Below, piece after piece: positions 16,571 through 25,205 of a DNA stretch of 44,543 bases. How positions within the stretch are numbered: the first letter of the stretch is position 1; the number at the start of each line of letters is the position of its first letter. The DNA is from Flavobacterium sp. (GTDB taxonomy: Bacteria > Bacteroidota > Bacteroidia > Flavobacteriales > Flavobacteriaceae), in the NCBI RefSeq assembly GCF_027484945.1, contig NZ_JAIXRZ010000060.1, positions 1 to 44,543 on the forward strand, written 5' to 3'. The position numbers were made by a program, and so were the translations under genes. The notes under the pieces are model-generated. The model did not search any database and was not told where the DNA came from. It saw nothing but the letters and a program-made list of their open reading frames with translations.

Positions 16571-17266
16571 TTATTCCTTTTCTTGGCACAAAAACTGAAT
16601 ATCTTCCCAAAGTTGTTGCATATTTTTGATGCCGGGTTCAGTAGGGCCATCTAAGTTGGTTCCGTCATAGAATCCACGAATGCGTTTTTGGGTGTCGACT
16701 AAAACAAAATTTTCGGTGTGTACCATATCATACATTGCAGAAGGTGCTCCTGTTTTTACGACTAAAAAAGATTTTCGTGCGAGGTAATAAATTTCTTTTT
16801 TATCTCCCGTAACAAGATTCCACTTGCCATCCATTACGCCTTTTTTCTTAGCATACGCTTTTAAAACAGGAACACTATCAATATCGGGAGTTACCGAAAA
16901 CGAAAGCAGTTTTACTTTTGGGTTATTTTTTATTTTGTTTTGAAGCCATACCATATTATTGGTCATTTTCGGGCAAATACTTTGGCAAGTGGTAAAGAAA
17001 AAGTCGGCAACATAAATCTTCCCTTCGTAGTCTTTTTCGGTAATAATTTGACCATTTTGATTGGTAAAAGCAAATTTACCAATAGTGTGTTCCAAAGCGA
17101 TATGTTGAACTGTAGAGTCTACCAATTCAGGATTCACATCATTGGGGGTTATAATAGGCAACGTCTTTATGGGTTTTAAAACCGAATAAAATGCGCTAAT
17201 TGTAACTACAGAAAAGAGCACAAAGAATACAATAAGGTAGCGGTATCTTTTAGAAAATAAAGCCAT
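16571..17266 (-). CDS. SCO1/SenC family copper chaperone
   Basis: Membrane-anchored thioredoxin-like protein of 231 residues with one N-terminal helix (about 9-30). The copper site is complete: C94-QSI-C98 in FFFTTCQSICPKM and a distal histidine (H183 in MVHTENFVLVD). SCO proteins deliver copper to the CuA site of cytochrome oxidase or act as periplasmic thiol reductases. It lies 81 bp upstream of feoA on the same strand, but the operator-like sequence in that gap suggests feoA has its own promoter. Confidence 0.93.
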   Translation of the reverse strand: MALFSKRYRYLIVFFVLFSVVTISAFYSVLKPIKTLPIITPNDVNPELVDSTVQHIALEHTIGKFAFTNQNGQIITEKDYEGKIYVADFFFTTCQSICPKMTNNMVWLQNKIKNNPKVKLLSFSVTPDIDSVPVLKAYAKKKGVMDGKWNLVTGDKKEIYYLARKSFLVVKTGAPSAMYDMVHTENFVLVDTQKRIRGFYDGTNLDGPTEPGIKNMQQLWEDIQFLCQEKE

Positions 17267-17337
17267 TGTAATTTTTCACAAAAGTACGAACTACTCCCAA
17301 AAATTTGATTGATTTGAGGGGATTAAGTTGAATTTAA

Positions 17338-17369
17338 CAACTTTTCAACTTCAAATTTTAATAGCTTTG
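17338..17369 (+). promoter_or_regulatory. Bacteroidetes-type promoter of the M13 peptidase gene
   Basis: TTG at 17338-17340, a 21 bp spacer and a perfect -7 box TAGCTTTG at 17362-17369. The start codon is at 17396. Confidence 0.6.
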
Positions 17370-17395
17370 TGAATCGAAGTTAAACGCTACCCTAT

Positions 17396-19447
17396 ATGAA
17401 AAACAAAAAAACACTTTCTTTTGCTTTGACCTGCGCCGTATTACTTGCAGTAGAAACCACAATGGCTCAAGACAAAAAAACAGGATTGAATCTGGATTTA
17501 ATGGATAAATCGGTTAAGCCCGGCGATGATTTTTTCCGATATGTTAACGGCACTTGGTTTGATAAAACCGATATTCCTGCTGATCGCACCCGTTGGGGAA
17601 GTTTTGATGAACTGCGCCAAAATACCGACAAGGATGCATTAGCTATTTTAAAAGAGGCGGTAGCCAACAAAAAATTGGATCCAAAATCAGATCAAGCCAA
17701 AGCGGTAAACGTCTACAAAACGTATATGGATACCATTGCCCGAAATAAGCGCGGGATTGAACCTATTAAAAAGACCTTATTAAAAATTGAAAACCTAAAA
17801 AATAGCACCGACGTAAACAATTTGTTGATTGAAAGACAATCTTTAGGTGGGCTAGGTTTTTATGGAATGTCAGTTGGTGTGGATGCTAAAAACAGCAACC
17901 GCAATGTATTGAATATTGGTCCGGGCAGTTTGGGTCTTCCGGATCGTGATTACTATGTAGCTGAAGATCCCGATTCTAAAGAAAAACGTGCCAAGTATGT
18001 CGATCATGTTGCGCGTATGTTCCAGTATTTAGGATTGTCTGAATCCAAAGCAAATGAAGATGCGGCCCGGGTATTGGCTTTTGAAACCGCAATGGCACAG
18101 CCCCGTATGGATCGTGTTGAACGCCGTGACCGAAGAAAATCGTATAATCCGATGACCATTGCCCAATTGCAAGATTTAACGCCTTCTGTGAATTGGAAAG
18201 ATTACATCGCAGCAGCGGGTATAAAAAGTATTGACACTGTTATTGTTTCACAACCGAAGTATATGAAAGTATTGGAAGCTTTATTTAAGGCCAATGCGAT
18301 TGAAGATTGGAAAGCATATATGCGCTGGACACTTTTGAATAAATATGCCGATGAGTTAACGACCACTATTGAAAGAGCAAATTGGGAATTTTACAGTCAA
18401 ACTTTGCAAGGAGCTAAAAAACAACGCCCTCGGGAAGAACGTGCTTTGCAAGTAGTTAATGGAACGGTAGGCGAAGCGCTCGGAAAATTATATGTAGAAA
18501 AAAAGTTTCCAGCTGAAGCCAAAGAGAAAGCAGCAAAAATGATTAAATATGTTTTCCGAGCTTTTGAAAACCGTATCAATAATTTGCCATGGATGGCCCC
18601 AGAAACCCGTATTGGAGCAGTAGAAAAATTACGTAAATCAACCGTAAAAATTGGATATCCAGACAAATGGAAAGATTATTCAAAATTGGAAATTATTGCT
18701 CAAGAAAATGGGGGTGCGTATTTTGAAAATATGGAAAATGTTTCCCGTTGGAACTTTCAACGCAATATCGATGATTTAACCCAACCCGTAGATAAAACCC
18801 GTTGGGGAATGACACCACAAACCGTAAATGCATACTACAATCCTTCTTATAATGAAATTGTATTTCCTGCCGCGATTTTACAACCACCATTTTATGATTA
18901 TAAAGCGGATGATGCCGTAAATTTTGGAGGTATTGGTGCCGTAATTGGCCACGAAATTTCGCACGGATTTGATGATTCAGGCGCGCGCTACAACGCTGAT
19001 GGGAATCTCGTCAATTGGTGGAAAGAAGAAGACTTAAAACAATTTACAGCCTTAGGAACTGCATTGGCTGATCAGTACAGTGCGTTACAACCGCTTCCGG
19101 GTACTTTTGTTGATGGTAAATTTACTTTAGGCGAAAATATTGGGGATTTAGGAGGAGTGAATGCGGCTTATGATGGTTTGCAGTTGTATTTGAAAGAAAA
19201 TGGCAATCCAGGGCCAATTGATGGTTATTCTCCAGAGCAACGCTTCTTTATTTCATGGGCGACAATTTGGCGTTCGAAAATGCGAGATGAAGCAATTAAA
19301 AATCAAGTAAAAACAGATCCGCACTCACCCGGGATGTACCGTGCTTATGTCCCCTTGTTGAATGTAGAATCCTTTTACCAAGCATTTTCTATTAAAGAGG
19401 GCGATAAATTGTATTTAGCCCCCGAAAAACGAGTAAAAATTTGGTAA
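17396..19447 (+). CDS. M13-family zinc metallopeptidase (neprilysin/PepO type), periplasmic
   Basis: Exported peptidase of 683 residues with a signal peptide (MKNKKTLSFALTCAVLLAVETTMAQ). The zinc site is complete: H519-E520-xx-H523 in VIGHEISHGFDD and E580 with D584 in LGENIGDLGG. NAYYNPSYNEIVFPA and the terminal KRVKIW are family landmarks. These enzymes cut short peptides at hydrophobic residues. It has its own promoter and terminator. A paralogue of very similar layout, but with a lipoprotein signal, lies on the opposite strand at 38521-40539. Confidence 0.95.
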   Translation: MKNKKTLSFALTCAVLLAVETTMAQDKKTGLNLDLMDKSVKPGDDFFRYVNGTWFDKTDIPADRTRWGSFDELRQNTDKDALAILKEAVANKKLDPKSDQAKAVNVYKTYMDTIARNKRGIEPIKKTLLKIENLKNSTDVNNLLIERQSLGGLGFYGMSVGVDAKNSNRNVLNIGPGSLGLPDRDYYVAEDPDSKEKRAKYVDHVARMFQYLGLSESKANEDAARVLAFETAMAQPRMDRVERRDRRKSYNPMTIAQLQDLTPSVNWKDYIAAAGIKSIDTVIVSQPKYMKVLEALFKANAIEDWKAYMRWTLLNKYADELTTTIERANWEFYSQTLQGAKKQRPREERALQVVNGTVGEALGKLYVEKKFPAEAKEKAAKMIKYVFRAFENRINNLPWMAPETRIGAVEKLRKSTVKIGYPDKWKDYSKLEIIAQENGGAYFENMENVSRWNFQRNIDDLTQPVDKTRWGMTPQTVNAYYNPSYNEIVFPAAILQPPFYDYKADDAVNFGGIGAVIGHEISHGFDDSGARYNADGNLVNWWKEEDLKQFTALGTALADQYSALQPLPGTFVDGKFTLGENIGDLGGVNAAYDGLQLYLKENGNPGPIDGYSPEQRFFISWATIWRSKMRDEAIKNQVKTDPHSPGMYRAYVPLLNVESFYQAFSIKEGDKLYLAPEKRVKIW

Positions 19448-19465
19448 TTCGATACTATTAAAATG

Positions 19466-19495
19466 AAAAGGCTTTCTGAAAAGATGGCCTTTTTT
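19466..19495. terminator. Terminator between the M13 peptidase and the convergent SDR gene
   Basis: Stem AAAAGGC (19466-19472) / GCCTTTT (19487-19493), followed by further T residues. It overlaps the last 2 bp of the gene on the minus strand (19494), so it can serve both directions. Confidence 0.75.
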
Positions 19496-20294
19496 AGGGC
19501 GCTATTTGAAAGTTATACTTCCAGTTTTCCATTAAAAAATTGGAGTGGATTTGCTTTCCTTGACGATTGTCGGTTTCGTCAAATTCTGGTAAGGCTAAAT
19601 GTGATTTATTTGCGGCGTTTGTGTAGTAAGTTTTACGAGATAGATGCAACGGATATACTGCATTAAGCGCGCCCTGTATAGCTTCCCGATGGATACATTC
19701 TTCTAAAATGGCGATACAGTCCGTTAAATGAATCAAATTCACAGGTGCTAGTGGTCGCGCAATATATTTTTGCCCAGAAAGCGTAGTAATGGGATGTCGA
19801 TTCGGTCCAATTAATCCCCCAAAACGAACAATTGTAAAGGGATTACCTGAAGTTTGAATATATTGTTCCGCTCTAATTATTTCTTTTCCTGAAGGGGTAT
19901 CGGGTTCAGGCAGGGTTTGTTCTGTTACATTATTTTGGTGCTCACCATAAACTGAAGTCGAACTCACAAAAATAAGTTTAACCGATTTATTGTGCGCTAA
20001 CAATTCAAGTAGAGCAGCCAATTTAGTTGAATAGGCCTCATTAGGATTACTACGTAACTTCGGAGGAATGTTGATGATGAGGTGATTTACCTCCGAAAAA
20101 AAAGAATCCCAATCTCCTTCAACACCATTGTCGGTTAGCCGTAACCGATAGGATTCAATTCCAATATTTGTTAATACCGAAAGCTTTTCGAAAGAAGTGG
20201 TAGTGCCTTTAACATTGAAGCCTTTTTCCATCAACGCGCGCGCTAATGGTAATCCTAACCAGCCGCATCCCATAATCCCTACTGTAGTTTTCAT
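19494..20294 (-). CDS. Atypical SDR-family NAD(P)-binding protein (YeeZ-like)
   Basis: Rossmann-fold protein of 266 residues. The N-terminal glycine motif MGCGWLGLPLARAL binds the dinucleotide. VKLIFVSSTSVYGEHQ (about 104-119) supplies the Ser-Tyr part of an extended-SDR site, but the usual Lys four residues after the Tyr is not there, so it belongs to the atypical group like E. coli YeeZ. The substrate is unknown. The upstream neighbour, the M28 peptidase gene, ends 24 bp before its start on the same strand, so the two are probably cotranscribed. Confidence 0.8.
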   Translation of the reverse strand: MKTTVGIMGCGWLGLPLARALMEKGFNVKGTTTSFEKLSVLTNIGIESYRLRLTDNGVEGDWDSFFSEVNHLIINIPPKLRSNPNEAYSTKLAALLELLAHNKSVKLIFVSSTSVYGEHQNNVTEQTLPEPDTPSGKEIIRAEQYIQTSGNPFTIVRFGGLIGPNRHPITTLSGQKYIARPLAPVNLIHLTDCIAILEECIHREAIQGALNAVYPLHLSRKTYYTNAANKSHLALPEFDETDNRQGKQIHSNFLMENWKYNFQIAP

Positions 20295-20318
20295 ATAACA
20301 AAGGTACGCACTCCAAAT

Positions 20319-22646
20319 TTAAGGAGTTGAATTTTGCTTTAGGATTGGCTTGATTTTATTTACAATGACTACCGCATCGTTGAGGACAAAAGGTTTTGGC
20401 ATTTGGGTTTTTAATCGTTTCGGAATTTTAAATAAGGGGTTTTCAAGCAAATCAAACGAACTTTCCATTAGCTCCAATTGAGGAATTTTTCCTTGAGACA
20501 CCACAAAAGAAAAGACTAAAGGTTGATTGCGGGTAACATAATAACTCAGAATCTTATTAGACTTGCCTCCACCTATTTTATTACCATGCGCCAATGCTGT
20601 GACCCCATTTGCTTTTAAGTGTTGAATCGCTACTCCGTTTTTCACAAAAATATCATACCGGTTTACCTTGCGTTTTGGAGTTATTCGAATTTGATAATAG
20701 TGATTTTTACCACTAGTCGAATCGCATTCAAATGTGATTTCTGGCTGCACTAATGCTTTAATTGGTGCATGATTCATCCACCGGAACGCGTTGCCGTATT
20801 TGCTATATAATTGATTGTGGTTTAATACTTCGGCCTTTTGCGGTTTTTCACCTAAAAATTTACTTGTCCAAGTATCCAAATGGTCATCATAAGTAGTCCA
20901 ATATGCTTTTTGTTTGTCTGCATCAAAAACATAGAGTAAACTATTTGGCTTTGCTTTATTGTGGGTAAATGGCGCCTCAAAGTGCGCTTTTATTAGGAAA
21001 CATACTCCCAAAACTAGACTAAGTGTTGCCCAGACTTTTTTATGGGTAAATGAACCTAAAATGGGTAACAAAAGAACGAATACTAAAACAGTTAAGACTG
21101 CCGAACCTGGAAGCATTTTTAATCCAAGACCCACAGGGAACATCGTTATAAATGGAACAATAATTAAAAGTGTTGGTATTGCCAAGATGAGATTCCAAAT
21201 ACGATTGGATTGTTGGGTGGTGACATAAATACCAAGCATTAGTGTTGAACATAATAAAGGAATAACCAGAAAAGCAGCACCTTTTAGTTGGAATGCAATA
21301 CCAATATTAATGAGTAACCATAAAAATAAAGCCGCTACTAATCGATTCATTGGAGTATATCGCGTGGTTTCTTTTTGGTAAAATAAAAAGCAAAAACCAA
21401 GCGTTATCGCAATAAAAGCATAGACATAATCATGTCCATTATAAGGAAATCCTTGAAGGATTGTTGAATAATCGGGATAAGCTAATTTGATGAGCCACCA
21501 TCCTACAATTCCTAAAAATACGGCAAATAATAATGCTCCAATTAAAGGAAGAAATCCTTTTATTATTTCGTCGAGTTGTAAAACATGTTTGCCTAAACCT
21601 ATAAATGTAAACCCTAAAAGTAATACTCCGGCAACAATAAGCATGGGTAAAATCCATTCAAAAGGATAATGAAAGAAACCACCAAATGGCAAATTGAAAT
21701 AAACGGAATCGTTGGAACTATTTAGGTTGCTTAAATCAGTATTGGCAAAATAGCTTAACAAAGGCATGAGATAACTTCCTTGATGTGCTAAGGATTGGGG
21801 TGCTAGATTTTCAAAATAGTCTTGAGATGTATGGTAATTGTAGTGGCTATCAATAAATGCAAAATTATACCCTTGGATTTGACCTTCTTTTCTAAAAACA
21901 GTTAAATCGGTATCGTTAGGCAGCATTTTATAGATACTATAAAGCAATGAATTTGTAACAGGATATTCTACACCAGCTGCTTGAAATGCTTTTACCATAT
22001 TCTGGTTCCCTTGATTGGTTTCCATGAGCATATAGCTTGGCCCGGAAGAGCCGCGCGCTTCAAAGTTTAAAACCACGCCTATATCTTTGGCCCAAGGATG
22101 TCGGGTAACAAACAAAGCAGCGCCATTGAGTCCGAGTTCTTCGGCATCACTAAATAGGATGATAATATCATTTTTGTGGGGAGTTCTTGCTTGTAAATAA
22201 GCGCGAATACCTTCTAAAATTGTTGCTACACCCGATGCATCATCGCTAGCCCCGTGTGATTTGGTGTGTGGCGCACTATCATAATGGGAAAGTAGTAAAA
22301 GTGATTTTCCATTTTGGGTACCTTTGATTCGCGCAAGAATATTGGTTGATTCGACCAAAGTGCCTTTTTCAGTCATGGTAAAGCCCCGTTGAATTTGAGG
22401 CTTTAATCCTAGCTTTTTGAGTGTTTCAAACAAGTAATTTTGAACGCGGGAATGATCAATTGAGCCCACATAATGCGGGTGTTTTGCAATAATTTTTACC
22501 TTATCCAAGGCGCGTTGAGTGGAGAACTCCGTTAAAGTTGCCGGTTCATTTACCTCATTTGATTGGGGCATCATCAGATAAAACAATAAACTGATTACAC
22601 CTATAAGGAAAAAGCTTTCAAAGAGGTTCGTGTAATTTTTTTTCAT
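20319..22646 (-). CDS. Multi-pass membrane M28-family zinc peptidase
   Basis: Protein of 775 residues. One N-terminal helix (about 10-26) is followed by an extracytoplasmic M28 peptidase domain (about 40-310) with the metal ligands H121 and D123 (SHYDSAP), the adjacent D135/D136 (GASDDASG), E169/E170 (SDAEELGLNG), a later Glu in VVLNFEARGSSG and a His in NYHTSQDYFEN. A block of about eight membrane helices (330-570) and a C-terminal soluble domain follow. The architecture is that of the ER-type FXNA/Fxna-like peptidases and their bacterial relatives. The soluble domain faces the periplasm. Substrates are unknown; aminopeptidase activity is the family expectation. Confidence 0.88.
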   Translation of the reverse strand: MKKNYTNLFESFFLIGVISLLFYLMMPQSNEVNEPATLTEFSTQRALDKVKIIAKHPHYVGSIDHSRVQNYLFETLKKLGLKPQIQRGFTMTEKGTLVESTNILARIKGTQNGKSLLLLSHYDSAPHTKSHGASDDASGVATILEGIRAYLQARTPHKNDIIILFSDAEELGLNGAALFVTRHPWAKDIGVVLNFEARGSSGPSYMLMETNQGNQNMVKAFQAAGVEYPVTNSLLYSIYKMLPNDTDLTVFRKEGQIQGYNFAFIDSHYNYHTSQDYFENLAPQSLAHQGSYLMPLLSYFANTDLSNLNSSNDSVYFNLPFGGFFHYPFEWILPMLIVAGVLLLGFTFIGLGKHVLQLDEIIKGFLPLIGALLFAVFLGIVGWWLIKLAYPDYSTILQGFPYNGHDYVYAFIAITLGFCFLFYQKETTRYTPMNRLVAALFLWLLINIGIAFQLKGAAFLVIPLLCSTLMLGIYVTTQQSNRIWNLILAIPTLLIIVPFITMFPVGLGLKMLPGSAVLTVLVFVLLLPILGSFTHKKVWATLSLVLGVCFLIKAHFEAPFTHNKAKPNSLLYVFDADKQKAYWTTYDDHLDTWTSKFLGEKPQKAEVLNHNQLYSKYGNAFRWMNHAPIKALVQPEITFECDSTSGKNHYYQIRITPKRKVNRYDIFVKNGVAIQHLKANGVTALAHGNKIGGGKSNKILSYYVTRNQPLVFSFVVSQGKIPQLELMESSFDLLENPLFKIPKRLKTQMPKPFVLNDAVVIVNKIKPILKQNSTP

Positions 22647-22661
22647 ATTCGCATTGCACGG

Positions 22662-23012
22662 TCAAGAATCCCTTTTAACCAGCACCAATTGATTATCTTC
22701 TGTTAGTAAATAGCCTTGGTTGTACACAAAGCGATACGTTTTTCCGGTTTTTGTCGTTAAAATATGGGTAATATACTCCAATTCAAATCCTTTGTACAAC
22801 AATTTTTCGTGAGCAATTTTAGATTTTCCCTCTGCATTGAGTTCATTTAAGATGCGATAATTTTTTCGCAATTTATTATTTACGTTGCGCATCAGGTTAG
22901 TACTGTCTCTATTCATTCGGTTGTTGAATACATTACGGCAACCATCACAGCAAAATTTTTTGTCTTCGCGACCGCTGATTTGCACGTCGCATTCTAAACA
23001 TGTTCGTTTCAT
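22662..23012 (-). CDS. Zinc-ribbon protein of unknown function
   Basis: Small cytoplasmic protein of 116 residues. The first 25 residues form a zinc ribbon (CLECDVQISGREDKKFCCDGC: CxxC, then CCDGC). The rest is basic and helical (NNRMNRDSTNLMRNVNNK) and ends in a beta-rich part (ITHILTTKTGKTYRFVYNQG). It is typical of conserved hypothetical proteins in flavobacteria; no function can be assigned. It starts 259 bp before the ssb pair, facing away from it, and ends 16 bp before the M28 peptidase gene on the same strand. Confidence 0.75.
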   Translation of the reverse strand: MKRTCLECDVQISGREDKKFCCDGCRNVFNNRMNRDSTNLMRNVNNKLRKNYRILNELNAEGKSKIAHEKLLYKGFELEYITHILTTKTGKTYRFVYNQGYLLTEDNQLVLVKRDS

Positions 23013-23161
23013 AATCGTGGTTTTTAATTATCATTTTGGCTTAAAAAGGTTTATAAATTTCAGTTATCAAGAAATGTACATTCAAATATATAGAATATTT
23101 TACAAAGTTTGATTTATGCTGTAATTCTATCTATAAAAACCTATTTGAATTCGTTTACAAA

Positions 23162-23183
23162 CATTTACATTCGGTAGTAAATG
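23162..23183. promoter_or_regulatory. Inverted repeat in the divergent region upstream of the ssb pair
   Basis: Perfect arms CATTTAC (23162-23168) / GTAAATG (23177-23183) with an 8 nt spacer, about 90 bp upstream of the first ssb gene in an otherwise featureless AT-rich 259 bp intergenic region. It could be an operator for the ssb genes; no T run follows it, so it is not a terminator. Confidence 0.4.
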
Positions 23184-23271
23184 GTAAATAACCGATTAAT
23201 AATATTCTAAATCCTCAATTTTGTCTTCATAATTTTCAAGCCAGTTACTAATCATTTAATTATTATAAGCC

Positions 23272-23598
23272 ATGAAAAATCGAGTACAATTAATTGGCCA
23301 TGTAGGCCAAGATCCTGAAATTAGATCTTTTGAAGGAGGGAAAAAAGTTGCCAACCTAAACATCGCCACTCATGATGTTTACTACAAGGAGGAAGGCGAG
23401 AAAGTGGAACAAACCGAATGGCATCGTGTGGTTGCTTGGGGTCGATTAGCCAATCTAATTGAAAAGTATGTTTCTAAAGGAAAAGAAATTGCCCTCAGCG
23501 GAAAAATTACCTATCGTAATTATGAAGATAAAGAAGGGATAAAGCGATACATTACTGAAGTCGTTGCGGATGAAGTGCTGCTGATAACTAAAAACTAA
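23272..23598 (+). CDS. ssb: Short single-stranded DNA-binding protein (first of a tandem pair)
   Basis: OB-fold SSB of 108 residues: MKNRVQLIGHVGQDPEI, VEQTEWHRVVAWGRLA and YRNYEDKEGIKRYITEVVAD are the standard SSB landmarks. It stops right after the OB fold. The usual glycine/glutamine linker and the acidic tip (like DDDIPF) that recruits partner proteins are missing. That marks it as an accessory SSB (SsbB-like, as in competence or element-borne copies) rather than the housekeeping one. A close paralogue follows 27 bp downstream. Confidence 0.92.
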   Translation: MKNRVQLIGHVGQDPEIRSFEGGKKVANLNIATHDVYYKEEGEKVEQTEWHRVVAWGRLANLIEKYVSKGKEIALSGKITYRNYEDKEGIKRYITEVVADEVLLITKN

Positions 23599-23625
23599 GG
23601 TTTAATTTTTAACATATTGTAAGCT

Positions 23626-23958
23626 ATGAATGCAATTCGTAATACAGTACAATTGATTGGTCAAGTGGGACAAGAACCAGAAATTAAATCCTTTGAGAAA
23701 GGTAAAAAAGTAGCCAATTTAATTTTAACTACCAGCGATATTTATTATCGTGAGAACGGAGATAAAGTTGAACAAACCGAATGGCATCGAGTAACTGCCT
23801 GGGGGAAGTTGGCCGATATCGTCGAAAAACATGTTGTTAAGGGAAAAGAAATTGCAGTGGAGGGCAAGTTAACACATCGTTCGTATGATGATAAAGATGG
23901 CGAAAAACGTTATGTCACAGAAGTGACCGCTAATGAAATACTTCTTTTCGGGAAATAA
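23626..23958 (+). CDS. ssb: Short single-stranded DNA-binding protein (second of a tandem pair)
   Basis: OB-fold SSB of 110 residues, similar to the preceding gene along its whole length (for example VEQTEWHRV.AWGKLA and GKLTHRSYDDKDGEKRY in place of the first copy's versions). It also lacks the linker and acidic C-terminal tip. The pair looks like a local duplication that has since diverged by roughly a third of residues. A strong terminator follows the second copy, so the two form one transcript. Confidence 0.92.
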   Translation: MNAIRNTVQLIGQVGQEPEIKSFEKGKKVANLILTTSDIYYRENGDKVEQTEWHRVTAWGKLADIVEKHVVKGKEIAVEGKLTHRSYDDKDGEKRYVTEVTANEILLFGK

Positions 23959-23982
23959 ACCTTGCGAAGGGTTCTTAGAGGG

Positions 23983-24007
23983 AAACGGTGGTTTTTAACC
24001 ACCGTTT
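23983..24007 (+). terminator. Rho-independent terminator after the ssb pair
   Basis: Perfect 9 bp stem AAACGGTGG / CCACCGTTT with loop TTTTTAA, followed by a T run ending at about 24010. Confidence 0.93.
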
Positions 24008-24132
24008 TTTGATAACAATACCTGCTTAGAATTTATTTTTTAACACGAAAACGTTTTCGATATCTAATAGTAGAGTAGAGTTCTTTTTTTTTAATACTTT
24101 TATCTGCTTAAAGGTAATTTACTATCCTAACT

Positions 24133-24576
24133 ATGAAAGTATTGCGTCTTGTTTTATTTGGAGTTACCTTCTTCTTTGTGAGCTTACATCTTCAAGCACA
24201 GGTAGGAATTAATACTGCTAATCCATTAAGCACTTTGGATATTAATGGTAATTTGTCTGTAAAAACTGTAACCATAAATGGTAATGGTTCTGGAAATGGC
24301 GGCGCAGCGGTTTCAATTAATGACGGAGTTTACCTATCCTTGGTTCCTTTTGTTACTGATGACAAATTTCAATTACCGAGTCCTGCTTCATTTCCCGGGC
24401 GTATTTATATTATTAGAAATATTCAAAATACTGTAACTGCTCAATTGACAACTGCTTCAGGAATGTTTTTTCCTAAAAACTCCACAACAGGTTCGGCCCA
24501 ATTGTATATGTATGAAGGCAATTTACGTACAGTGATTGTAATCAGTGATGGGGTTAATTGGACTTATATAAATTAA
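24133..24576 (+). CDS. Small secreted protein of unknown function
   Basis: Protein of 147 residues with a signal peptide (MKVLRLVLFGVTFFFVSLHLQAQ). QVGINTANPLSTLDINGNL follows, a motif that opens many secreted or tail-fibre-like repeat proteins in flavobacteria. The rest is beta-rich and Gly/Ser/Thr-rich (INGNGSGNGGAAVSINDG). There is no T9SS sorting tail and no lipobox. It stands alone, and its stop shares the sequence TTAA with the stop of the convergent acetyltransferase gene. No specific function can be assigned; surface exposure is inferred. Confidence 0.72.
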   Translation: MKVLRLVLFGVTFFFVSLHLQAQVGINTANPLSTLDINGNLSVKTVTINGNGSGNGGAAVSINDGVYLSLVPFVTDDKFQLPSPASFPGRIYIIRNIQNTVTAQLTTASGMFFPKNSTTGSAQLYMYEGNLRTVIVISDGVNWTYIN

Positions 24577-25205
24577 CTGTCAAATAGTTGTTGTAATGTG
24601 TCTAAGAATTGCCCTATATGGACGCCATCCACAAGGCCATGATGCACATGAATTGATAGTGCCATAGTTTTTCTTCCCTTTTCTTCGATCATTTTACCAA
24701 ACGATATTTTTGGACAACTATCGTGATAACTAAAGCCGCGCGCATGAGATAATCCGCTAAAATCAACCCAAGGAATACTTGAAAAATGGATTAAATTTTC
24801 ATTTGGAAATTCACGAGTGAAAAGCCCTATTGTATTTTGAACACGATTAATTTCTTGCAATGCTTTGCAATTAAATTCTGAAAGTTCCGGATGAAATTCA
24901 ATCAGAGAGAAACCAAAAGTTTGATCTTCTCGCATTATAGTTGCAGATGCATTAATTTGTTCAAACAGCCACGGTTCATGTTCGATAATTCGTAATCGAA
25001 ACGGTTCGCATGTATTAATCGCAGTTAGTGTTTGATGTAAGTAATAAATAAAAAAAGAAACGCCAATTTGTTTTGCTTTATCATAAGCTTTGGTACAATC
25101 TATACGGGTGGTTAATCCATAGAAGGGTTCTTCCATTTGTTTGTAAAACAAAAAGTGTTCCTTGCGATTCCAAGAATCGAGCTCAATTTTAGTTTTTGAA
25201 CTCAT
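24573..25205 (-). CDS. Chloramphenicol acetyltransferase-family acyltransferase
   Basis: CAT-fold protein of 210 residues. The catalytic motif HHGLVDG (His189, Asp193, Gly194) is intact, and the N-terminal WNRKEHFLFY and PFYGLTTRIDCT match the family. Classical CATs acetylate chloramphenicol, but chromosomal relatives in Bacteroidetes may act on other small molecules; the sequence does not settle this. The start overlaps the HAD gene stop by 1 bp (TAATG), so it is translationally coupled, in a chain running from metG. No mobile-element signs surround it. Confidence 0.88.
   Translation of the reverse strand: MSSKTKIELDSWNRKEHFLFYKQMEEPFYGLTTRIDCTKAYDKAKQIGVSFFIYYLHQTLTAINTCEPFRLRIIEHEPWLFEQINASATIMREDQTFGFSLIEFHPELSEFNCKALQEINRVQNTIGLFTREFPNENLIHFSSIPWVDFSGLSHARGFSYHDSCPKISFGKMIEEKGRKTMALSIHVHHGLVDGVHIGQFLDTLQQLFDS

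Noticed and set aside
23162..23183. The CATTTAC/GTAAATG repeat as a terminator of the zinc-ribbon gene
   Set aside because: It lies upstream of that gene's start, and no T run is attached. An operator is more likely.
24573..25205. A recently acquired chloramphenicol resistance gene
   Set aside because: It is translationally coupled to neighbours in a metG operon and shows no flanking mobile element or composition change. Substrate cannot be told from sequence.
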